Source: Ottelia alismoides
Lineage: Eukaryota > Streptophyta > Magnoliopsida > Alismatales > Hydrocharitaceae
NCBI GenBank assembly: GCA_037367405.1
Contig: JAZKJV010003281.1
Span: forward strand, 1 to 64,000
Length of the DNA stretch: 64,000 nt
Direction of reading: 5' to 3'
Under the pieces are notes generated by a model. That model did not search any database. It was not told the origin of the DNA and saw only the letters and a list, made by a program, of their open reading frames with translations. This document shows positions 56,270 through 64,000 of this stretch, in pieces; the stretch's first letter is position 1, and the number at the start of each line of letters is the position of its first letter. Both the position numbers and the translations under genes were made by a program.

Positions 56270-59076
56270 TCGCCGCCTGGTGCTGCTACCATTCCTTTTG
56301 GATCGGTTTCTCCTTACATGTGGCATCTTTGCTTTGGACACCTTTCTCTGCAGAAGCTGTCATGTTCTCCCTCATATCTCTACCCACACCACCTTGGAGT
56401 GTGAGGCATGTCTGCTTGGGAAGCACCATTGGTCTTCTTTTCCGAGTCATCAGAGTCGTCACAATAGTCAGTCGTTTGAGTTGTTTCATTTTGATGTATG
56501 GGGTCATAGTCTTTTTCTCGATCATCAAGGACATCGGTTCTATATGGTTTATGTGGATGATTTTTCTAGATTATCTTGGGTTTTCTTGTTAAGGAATAAT
56601 CCGAAGCTAGTCCTGTCATTAAATCATTTCTTATTGAAATTAAGAATATTTTTTTGTTAATGTGAAGTTTATTCGCATCGACAATGCCTTATAATTTTCC
56701 ACATTACAGTTGTCTGACTTCCTCATATCTCTTGGTATTGTTCATCAGACTTTTTGTGCTTAAACTTCACAACAGAATGGTGTTGCTGAATGAAAACACC
56801 ACCATCTTTTTGATGTTATGAGGATTCTTTTGATTCAGAGTCGAGCTCCTCATCAAGGCCTTAAATGTCGGTTTCGGTCACCATTTCGGTATCGACCAAA
56901 ACAGAATTTCGATGGAATTTCGGTGGAATTTCGATCGAAATTTCGGTCATTTCGGTCATTTTTTGTACTAGGACCTCCATATTTCGGTCATTTCGGTCAT
57001 TTCGGTCGAATTTCGATTTCGACTGGATATCGATATTTGACAGAAATTCGACCGAATTTCGCTGAAATTTGAGGCCATGCTTCTCATTCTTTATGTGGTG
57101 ATGCGGTTCTCACTACTTGTTACCTTGTGAACCGCATGCCTTCCACTGTCCTTGGAGAAAATGTTCCTTTCTTAATTACGTTTCCCGAGAAGGATCTATT
57201 CTCCTCAGTCTCAGGGTTTTTGGATCCGTAGCCTTTGTCCATAATTTCACTCCTGATCATGGCAAGCTCTCTCCAAGAGCTGTCAAATGTGTGTTCGTTG
57301 GCTATTCTTGTACCAAAAATGGTATTATATTTTGATCATGCATGGAAAATATTATGTGAGTGCTGATGTTATAAAATTAGGTTTAATATGTATTTTTCTC
57401 CTACGGGTGATATGTTGTCGAACTCTGACTCTGGAGAGGATATTGTTCCACCGCCTCAGTTATCTCCACCACCACCACCACCACCTCATGTTGAGTCACA
57501 ATCATCTCCGCCACCACGTCCACCTCCGTCTACCCTGCACAGTTCCTGTCACGTTTCTACATTTGCAGGTCCACTCGCCCCTTTGCTCATGCGCCTTCCC
57601 GTCATCCATTACGCCTCATGTATGTAATGAACACATCGTTTCTACTAATTGTACTGGTGATATGCTTGTACCACATGATACTAGTCAGGAGGAGGTGATA
57701 ACAGAGAGAATAGAGAGGATGATGATCTTGATGTATCTATTGCATTGAGGAAGCCGTGTCATAACTGTGGCACTTATCCTCTAGCAGCTCATGTTTTCTT
57801 GGAACATCTGTCGGAGGAGTACATGAGGTTTGTCATGGGGCTCTCGACTTGACTATTACTATACCACACACATACTAGGAGGTCGTACATGATAGTAGCT
57901 GGCGTCTTGTCATGGAGGAGATGGCCGCTTTGCATTCTCGTGATACATGGAGTGTTGTTTCTGCTCCTCTAGGTGCATCTGTTGTTGGGTACAAATGAAT
58001 CTTTACGGTGAAGCATCGGGCTGATGGTAGTGTGGATCACTACAAGGCAAGGCTTGTAGCACTTGGTTTCGCCCAGACTTATTGGATGTACTATCAGGAT
58101 ATCTTTTCACCGGTGGCCATACATTCGACATTGCACATTCTTCTATCAGTTGCTCTGTCTCGAGACTGGTCTTTTTACAAACTTGATGCGAAGAATGCGT
58201 TTTTATATGGAGATCTACAAGAGTGGGTGTATATATGCAGCAACCACCATGATTTGCTGCTGAAGGGGAGTCTTAAAAGGTATGTAGGCTCAACAAGGCA
58301 ATTTACGGCCTGAAGTAGAGTCCGAGAGCTTGGTACCAAAAGCTATCAGAGTTGATTGAGAACCGGAGATTTGCGCGGTCCATTACGAATCATTCGCTGT
58401 TTGTTCAAAGAACACATATAGGTACAATTGTCATTCTGGTTTATGTTGATGATATTTTTGTCACTGGTGATGATGAGTAGGGCATTCACGTTGCCAAGGA
58501 GTTCATAGGTCAGCAGTTTGTGACTAAGGATCTTGGTAGTCTTCGTTACTTGGATTAGAGTTCGTCAGGACCCATTGCGGTCTTGTGATGAACCAGATGA
58601 AGTTTGTGACTGATCTTCTACTTGAGACATGGATGACAGGGTGCAAGCTTGCTACTACCCCTATGGATCCGAGCATAAGATTATTTGATGAAGACACTGA
58701 GAAAGTAGACAAGAGGAGATACAAGGAGCTTGTTGGAAAGCTTTTCTATGCTACTATCACCATGCCGGACATATCCTTTGCTGTTAGCAAGGTGAGCCAG
58801 TTCATGGAGCAACCCCAGAAGGTTCATATGGATGCTATCTACATGATTTTGAGATATTTGAAATCTTCACCAGGTACTGGTCTTATATTCAGCAGAGGTA
58901 CTTCTCTTGAGGTGACAACTTGTGCAGATGCAGATTATGCAGGATACCCTAGGGACAAAAAGTCTACTTCTGACTTTGTTATTTTTGTTGGGATCTCACT
59001 CGTGTCATGGAAAAGCAAGAAGCAGACAATGATTGCTAGATCTAGTGCAGAGTCTGAGTACAAGATCATGGCTTAG
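56270..59076 (+). pseudogene. copia pol (integrase, RT, RNase H), broken
   Basis: 56211-56660 carries GAG pre-integrase and integrase ('LLRNNPKL', '[20 protein letters not shown]'). After the MITE, 57117-57335 is the integrase end ('[14 protein letters not shown]'). A proline-rich linker lies at 57388-57627. 58008-58313 is the RT start ('[20 protein letters not shown]'). The motif YVDD appears in 'VILVYVDDIFVTGDD' near 58430-58470. 58585-59076 is the RT end and RNase H ('YKELVGKLFYATITMPDISF', '[20 protein letters not shown]'). Stops and frame changes separate all segments. It aligns part for part with the minus-strand copia in intron 4, so the two are relatives. Confidence 0.85.
56855..57079 (+). 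mobile_element. 9-bp-TSD MITE (CGAAATT family), copy 3, in copia integrase
   Basis: 225 bp, AAGGCCTTAAATGTCGG to AATTTGAGGCCATG. The flanks are CTCCTCATC (56846-56854) and CTTCTCATT (57080-57088), 7 of 9. It splits the integrase between 'IQSRAPH' and 'GDAVLT'. Same strand as the host copia. Confidence 0.85.
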
Positions 59077-59466
59077 GGGAGCACAAAGATGATATGGGAT
59101 AGGTCGGTTTTGACTGATCTTGCTGTTGAGGTATCTCTTTTCCCTTGCAGTTTCTATGCGACAATCAAGTAACCCTTTTATTGCAAGTAATCATGCATTC
59201 CATGAACGAACCTAGCATATAAGTATGGATTGCCATTGTACTAGAGATATGATCCAGAAGGGTCTCATATCCACCTACCATGTTTCTACTGGAGATCAGA
59301 CTGCTGATATATTCACCAAAGCCCTTGCTAAAGGCCCTTTTCAGAGAGGTTGTTCCGAGCTGAGCATGGTAGACATATATGCTCCAGCTTGAGGGAGAGT
59401 GTTGAGATAGTTGTATCTCTTTATATTTATTTCTTATTTCCATTTTTGTCATGTACCTCTTATGTA

Positions 59467-59818
59467 TAGTGTGTCTACCACACAATAGACCATGGTTCAA
59501 ATCCCACTCTTGTAGGGGTTGCATTTAGGGATGTCAATTTGGGTCTACCCATTGGGTACACGGGTATCCGTTGGGTATATGGGTACCCGCTAGAAATTAC
59601 CCGTTTAATAAATGGGCGGGTATGGGTAGCGATATTATAAATGGGTATGGGTTTGGGAATAGTAATACCCGCCCCAAACCCGACCCGCTGACATCCCTAG
59701 TTGCATTAGGTAGTCGACGACCAACGTAAAAAATAGTCGAATCTTTCAACATGGATTTGAGCAAGAATCCATGTAGTCGACCCTACTTATAGTAGGAGAA
59801 GGCTTAGTACTTTTTTTT
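59467..59818 (+). mobile_element. SINE (second copy), interrupted by a MITE
   Basis: The perfect 12-bp target duplication is ACCTCTTATGTA (59455-59466 and 59819-59830). The B-box GGTTCAAATCC is at 59494-59504. The A-box half is missing, so it is 5'-truncated. Without the MITE the body is about 170 bp and matches 8774-8964 through 'aatagtcgaatctttcaac' to the T-rich tail. Confidence 0.88.
59526..59699. mobile_element. hAT-type MITE inside the SINE, 174 bp
   Basis: The perfect 8-bp duplication is GTTGCATT (59518-59525 and 59700-59707). The terminal inverted repeats are TAGGGATGTCA at both ends. The interior is a run of GGGTA, TGGGTACCCG and ACCCG words typical of plant hAT MITEs. Confidence 0.92.
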
Positions 59819-59849
59819 ACCTCTTATGTAGTTAACTTAGGGCTTCTCT

Positions 59850-60204
59850 CTTATTTTTTTTTTGAGATGAAAGAAGGTGCACTCCCAAGATTGGAACCCA
59901 CCACAATTTATTCAATCGAAAGCAAAAACGATTCCAACAGATGGTTCAACAGAACCAAAGTCATTTAAAGAAACCAGAAAACGAAATTACAAGTCTTGCC
60001 ACAGATGCACCAAAGCCCTATAGTGTCTCAACACATCACACATGAACAGGCGGTTCTGAAAGTTTTTTTTGGTTTTTGCACACCGGAAAAGACCATGTTT
60101 GCCATACTTAAATGCTATGTGCCTTCTCTTTATGAGCTCCATGCAAACATCTTTTGATATCAATGGAAGTGGTTATCCGAACTGCATAATACCTGGCTTA
60201 TGAG
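59850..60204 (-). mobile_element. Possible LINE 3' fragment (minus strand) and spacer
   Basis: A T-run at 59850-59860 followed by 'gagatgaaagaaggtgcactc' resembles the reversed tail and 3' UTR seen at 43519-43560. A weak repeat of 'cttctctcttat' (59840s) and 'cttctctttatg' (60123 on) could be its duplication. No coding sequence is present, so the call is tentative. Confidence 0.35.
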
Positions 60205-60439
60205 TAAAAGTAAATCCCTTTTCCTTTTAATTTACCATGCTTTCCCAATCTCGTGAATTAAGGAGAGAATGAGAGTGAGAGCGGTGCCCTTGAGTGGGGG
60301 TTGATGCACGGTGGCCCGCCCCATGAAACTTGATGACAGATCATCAGTGTGGGCGATGCTGAGGCGTGAACACCCTTCTCCAACGAAGGCACGGCGTTTG
60401 TTGTATATGGAAGGAGGTGGCGACACGAAGATGGCAACT

Positions 60440-61960
60440 CAAGGTGCGGTTGGGTGTTTCAAGTGTGGTGAGAGGGGCCCAAGGCCTTAAATGTCGGTTT
60501 CGGTCACCATTTCGGTATCGACCAAAACAGAATTTCGATGGAATTTCGGTGGAATTTCGACAGAAATTTCGGTCATTTCGGTCATTTTTTGTACTAGGAC
60601 CCCCATATTTCGGTCATTTCGGTCGTTTCGGTCGAATTTCGATTTCGACTGGATATCGATATTCGACAGAAAATCGACCGAATTTTGCTGAAATTTGAGG
60701 CCATGGAGGGGCCACGTCGCGGTGACTTGCAAAAACACAATCTCATGCTTCATGTGCCGAGGGGGTCGGTCACCATCATAGATTTTGCTCATCCAGCTAC
60801 CATCTTTGGCATCAGGGTATTAAGGCTCCCATCTCCTTGAGAATGGCAACTGTTCAACAAAAAGGTGGGGAAGAAGGTTCACATAAGATGCCAGCTAGCT
60901 TGGACGAAGGTGTGGACGAGTCAAAGTACGACATTTTGTTGCAGAAAAACTCACAGTTGGAGCCATTGTCCCTTCATCCCATTGAAGGGGTTTTGGTTGG
61001 GATTTGTTCTTGACAGTTGTTCTTTCTCCAAGAGGTAATGACGGATATCACCCCACAGTTGGAACTTCCTTTGGTGGAGACGCGATCTCGTTAGGTAGTT
61101 GGATGATATGCGCATGGAGACTCAACGAAAGTGAGGTGCGCGCCTTGATCTGTGCAAGAACATCAAGAGATGGAGTTCGTTGGAGCAGACATCGTTGTGA
61201 GATGGTTCTCCGTCTGCCATGGTCTACAAAGTTCTAAGGTTGAAGGGACTCGCTTTAAGGGCACGAGATCTCAAGACAATGGGAAAACTACCTGAGGATT
61301 TCAGAAAGATCATATCGATCATCGACGATGGTTTTTTGAAGGGTTTTTGATGTGCACATGGTGGTGGAGATGGCATCCAGAAGGAGGTTGATGCCATCGG
61401 AGGTTTGCTTGCATATTGGTCAATTAGTGTTTCCAGTGGAAGTGGAGGAGCTGTGCGCCGCCATGTGCGGTGATGATGACAAGGTGTCTTCTTTGGTTGC
61501 ATTGCCCGACATGGCCGCAATCCATGCAACGGTTGCGCTTCTGCATGCAACCTTTCGGAATGCAGACTTTTTTTGTTTTGTCAGTGATAAAGGTGGGATG
61601 CTTCATCTTCCCAAAATGGGTGGATTTCTCGTCCAGGAGTCTCATGTTTGCGAGTCGGATCGGCTTGATTCGGAGCCTCCTTTTGGCGGGTCGGATCGTT
61701 GTCTCGAAACCTCGACTTAACGTCTCGGGCTCTTTTCTTTCGAAGACTATTCGGATCTTGTTGAATGGGGAGGTACCTTGGGGGCATTGTTTGTGTGACC
61801 TGGTTCTCCTAGGTCTGACTATGGTAACAAGGTAAAGAGTGGCCTCTTGTCCTTGGACGATGGTTTATCGTTGGGGCTCGTTTTAGCTCCGGATATTGGC
61901 GGCGTTGACACGAGGAAGGTTGTGGGGGCTCTTATAGCTGCTCCTACCCCTCCCTTCCAT
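60440..61960 (+). pseudogene. LINE ORF1 with CCHC zinc knuckle, split by a MITE
   Basis: 'GCFKCGERG' (from 60452) meets 'HVAVTC' and 'CFMC' after the 225-bp MITE and its target duplication (60715-60765). Together they form the CX2CX4HX4C knuckle of a plant LINE ORF1. Later frames (61352-61720 and others) show no known domain. Multiple frame breaks. Confidence 0.7.
60481..60705 (+). mobile_element. 9-bp-TSD MITE (CGAAATT family), copy 4, in LINE zinc knuckle
   Basis: 225 bp, AAGGCCTTAAATGTCGG to AATTTGAGGCCATG. The flanks are GAGGGGCCC (60472-60480) and GAGGGGCCA (60706-60714), 8 of 9. It is close to copy 3 along its whole length. It lies exactly between the Gly and His codons of the CCHC knuckle. 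Confidence 0.92.
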
Positions 61961-62020
61961 CTCGATTCTTGGTGCTCTCAACTTCCGTGGCAGAGAACAC
62001 GGAACTTCTGGAACCCAACT

Positions 62021-62659
62021 TGATGTAGCATGATAAATTTTACAGATTTTGAGCCTCAAAAAAATTTTTTTTTTACAGATTTTATTTTTTTTTTCTTCCG
62101 GTTATGCTACATGACATTCTTTTAATTTAAGTAATGAGTCTGAATTTTATTTTATTTAAGCATGTAAAAGGCTCATTATACAAAGTCTTTGTCATTTTTC
62201 TATTTTATTAGGAGTCCTAGTTTATGTTGGTGGGAATTAGACTATATAAGGCCCCCCACCCCATGGGAAAAGGCAATTGAACCACCCTATCGCCCACCCC
62301 AGTGACCCCACACCGCCCCTGTGTCAACACCAACTATTTTGGTTGGGATCCTCCCGTAATTAAGCAGTGATTTCTTTCCCGGTTTTTCACTGTTCCCTAC
62401 CATTTAATATTGCCTGTCAGTCATTTATTTATTTTCCCTGGATCCAACAGTAGTCAAATTTTCATTTAATCTCGTTTTCCAGTTATGGTAATTTTCTGCA
62501 TTCATTAGTCATTTGTCCAGTACTACTGTGTTAAACTTTGTGCTAATCATAGCTATAGCGCTTACTACGGATTACGCCTAGTTGACATCAGTCTCATCAC
62601 CCTTGTACTATGCGGCATCAAGTCGCATTGTCGCATTGATTTGCACGTAGATTGCATCA
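62021..62659 (+). repeat. Solo LTR, 639 bp, inside the LINE
   Basis: It begins TGATGTAGCATG, ends GATTGCATCA and is flanked by CAACT (62016-62020 and 62660-62664). A TATATAA box is at 62243-62249. Its ends recall the young element at 14057 (TGATGCAGCGTG, GCATCA), but the bodies differ. No internal region or second LTR is present, so the element was removed by LTR-LTR recombination. Strand is set by the TATA box. Confidence 0.85.
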
Positions 62660-62939
62660 CAACTCCCCTCTCCGTTCTCCGCTCTCGAGATTTGTAAAGC
62701 ATTACTCGAGGGTGGTCGGGGAGGGGACTGGTTTCCGTTTTTGGTGGACGATTGGAGTGTGTGTTTGGATTCTGCAGGAGACGTAATCGAGGCTTACGGC
62801 GTTGGCTGAAATATCGGATTGCTTGGTGGCGGAGGTCTGGACTGGCACTTTTTCTTCCCGCAGTTTAGGTCTCGGCTGCCAGATCAATGCCTGAAGGAGC
62901 TTATGTACCTACGAGAGGAGCTTAAGATGATGGTCGGGC

Positions 62940-63500
62940 CCACGGATGACCTTGATTGCTAGATCTGGGGTGACGCCTCATTTTTAGTCAGGAAGGCCTA
63001 CAAGCACTGCAGGGTCCCTTGGTTTTCGACCTTGGTGGGTGTGCGGTCGATGGAAGGCGGATTTGGAAGTGGGAAGTGCCAACTCATGTGAAGCCTGGTA
63101 GGTGTGCGACTGATTGTAGGTAGATTTGGACGTGGAAAGTGCTAACTCATGTGAAGGTTTTCCTTTGGCTTTTCATGCGGGGACGACTGCTGATTAGAGA
63201 CAGACTTGCTAATTTCATTCACGAGTCCGACCCATTTTGCCCCAGGTGTCTTGATAATGTGGACCCTGACCATCTCTTTTTCAAATGCGGGAGCTCGAAA
63301 GGGGCCTAGAACATGTTTTGGGTTCGGGCGGTGAATACGAGCAGTGTTGCGAATTCCTGGAGATCCAGTGGGGAGGAGTGGACTGGAATGAAGAAGGATA
63401 GAACAACTTGCATAGCAATGGTTTGGGCTCTATGGCTTGCCAGAAATGGAATTGTGTTTCGCCAAGATCGCTTTTACGCTGAACGTGGTGGTGCATGCCA
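62940..63500 (+). pseudogene. LINE ORF2 C-terminal zinc-binding region, broken
   Basis: 'IWGDASFLVRKAYKHCR' near 62966 and 'KVFLWLFMRGRLLIRDRL' near 63150-63205 are followed by 'CPRCLDNVDPDHLFFKC' near 63238. These are the zf-RVT landmarks of plant LINEs. Stops interrupt it, and the duplication at 63034-63158 lies between the first two landmarks. Confidence 0.7.
63034..63158. repeat. Tandem duplication in LINE remnant
   Basis: 'ggtgggtgtgcggtcgatgg', continuing to 'ccaactcatgtgaag', is repeated as 'ggtaggtgtgcgactgattg', continuing to 'ctaactcatgtgaag'. Two copies of about 60 bp, diverged. Confidence 0.7.
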
Positions 63501-63637
63501 AGGTGTCATCGTAAAGTTGGAGTATGTAGTTCTATTTTTTATTTGTACCTGCCCTGTGGCTGTAATATTTTTCGGTGATAAACGGTGAAGTTTTTGGGCC
63601 GCATCTATACAGTGGAAGCCATTTTTCCTTTCAAAAA

Positions 63638-64000
63638 AATATATGTATAAAAATTCAATTTTATATTTTTAATACAAAAAATACAAAAAATGATTAAGTT
63701 CAGTTAGTCATCTTACTAGCGACTGATCCTCATTCAGTGACCCGACTGATTGAATACTTATTATCAACTTTTGCAACTTTACTGTTTTAATAGGATAAAA
63801 AGTATTCACAAGATGAATATATATTGTTTGATTTTACCCTACCCGACCTATCATTATCGGTCATGGGTCGACCTAGGGGTGTCGGGGGTCATGTTCAAGT
63901 GAGTTTTAATATATCCCAAAATGTAAATCGATATACACACATACACATACTACCCAAACTCGCTCATTTGTTAGATGTATACCTCATCAGAATTGTAGTT
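63638..64000. other. Intron 6 sequence at window end
   Basis: AT-rich. The phrases 'gactgatcctcattcagtgac' and 'ttttgcaactttactg' (63719-63785) recall the ends of the MITE at 37222-37633, but no duplication was found. The last PBC exon is not seen here. Confidence 0.3.

Larger units (their letters stand above)
59400..59849 (+). repeat. 3' LTR of the plus-strand copia, with nested SINE
   Basis: The LTR sequence is 59400-59466 and 59831-59849. The SINE and one copy of the duplicated ACCTCTTATGTA sit between. The LTR then stops at a T-run, where a further insertion or truncation begins. Confidence 0.75.
55919..59850 (+). mobile_element. Ty1/copia retrotransposon, plus strand, decayed
   Basis: The 5' LTR is 55919-56061 (143 bp, TGTTGAAATAG to CTTCCAACA). 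It is followed at once by the primer site TGGTATCGGAGC (56062-56073), one base from the common initiator-Met form. The 3' LTR begins at 59400 (TGTTGAGATAG), after the purine tract GAGGGAGAG, and is split by a SINE. It is cut near 59850, so the right target duplication is lost. gag and most of the protease are missing. Integrase, RT and RNase H remain in pieces. A 225-bp MITE lies in the integrase. Confidence 0.88.
60205..63637 (+). mobile_element. LINE, plus strand, internally deleted and split by a solo LTR
   Basis: It ends in an A-run at about 63635-63642. The 5' edge is uncertain. The contents are an ORF1 with zinc knuckles (60440-60780, interrupted by a MITE), further ORF1 remnants to about 61950, a start of ORF2 near 61970, a solo LTR (62021-62659), and then only the C-terminal zinc-binding region of ORF2 (62940-63500). 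The endonuclease body and RT are missing. A tandem duplication of ~66 bp lies at 63034-63158. Confidence 0.75.

Noticed and set aside
56855..57072. MITE frames as part of a fusion protein
   Set aside because: The MITE is open in several frames because of its word composition. In copy 4 the host frame hits a stop at once, so no conserved coding role is supported.
62021..62620. Solo LTR ending at the earlier CATCA (62620)
   Set aside because: The flank AGTCG does not match CAACT. The later CATCA at 62659 is followed by CAACT and gives a perfect duplication.
63700..63790. A second copy of the 37222-37633 MITE
   Set aside because: Only short phrases (GACTGAT, TTTTGCAAC) are similar. No matching ends or duplication were found.
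55446..64000. Last PBC exon within the window
   Set aside because: I looked for a short exon after an AG acceptor encoding the conserved C-terminal tail and found none. It most likely lies beyond 64000.

Overview
The window is nuclear DNA from a flowering plant. It holds one recognisable host gene and a dense layer of nested transposable elements. The host gene, on the + strand, encodes the 20S proteasome subunit beta type-3 (PBC family). Six coding exons are visible between 7607 and 55445. Together they give only 566 coding bases (188 codons plus 2 bases of a protein of about 204 residues), and the last short exon was not found before the window ends. The introns are about 86 bp, 103 bp, 8.9 kb, 30.0 kb, 8.1 kb and more than 8.5 kb, and transposons have filled the four long ones. 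Giant TE-filled introns occur in large-genome or long-intron angiosperms. I cannot name the species.

Upstream of the gene (1-7606): an LTR-terminal fragment related to the large retroelement further along, a (TA)n-bounded inverted-repeat element, a Tourist-like MITE with a TTA duplication, and a hAT-type MITE. Intron 3 (8092-17019): a tRNA-derived SINE, a 5'-truncated LINE, a 654-bp non-autonomous hAT, and a very young 2.2-kb non-autonomous LTR element (LTRs about 99% identical, TSD GAACT). The young element carries a 147-codon ORF that I do not recognise.

Intron 4 (17110-47118): an 18.4-kb LTR element on the minus strand with 3.4-3.9-kb LTRs, a tRNA-Asp-type primer site and no recognisable gag-pol (a LARD). 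Nested in it are a complete hAT transposon with an apparently intact 738-aa transposase (22198-26625) and a 506-bp non-autonomous hAT. Further along are a decayed minus-strand copia, an oppositely oriented copia fragment, a truncated LINE and a 51-bp LINE tail. Intron 5 (47204-55350) holds an almost full-length minus-strand LINE. Intron 6 (from 55446) holds a + strand copia whose 3' LTR contains a SINE that itself contains a MITE, then a LINE split by a solo LTR.

The most interesting items are these. (1) A family of ~225-bp MITEs with 9-bp duplications, four copies, each inside retrotransposon coding sequence and each in the same orientation relative to the host element. (2) An intact autonomous hAT plus a non-autonomous partner that shares its termini and CGCATATGCGG subterminal motifs, both in introns of one gene. 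(3) The young non-autonomous LTR element with an unrecognised ORF. (4) An array of polypurine-tract-like hairpins and higher-order tandem repeats inside the LARD. Most other open reading frames are fragments of these elements or chance.
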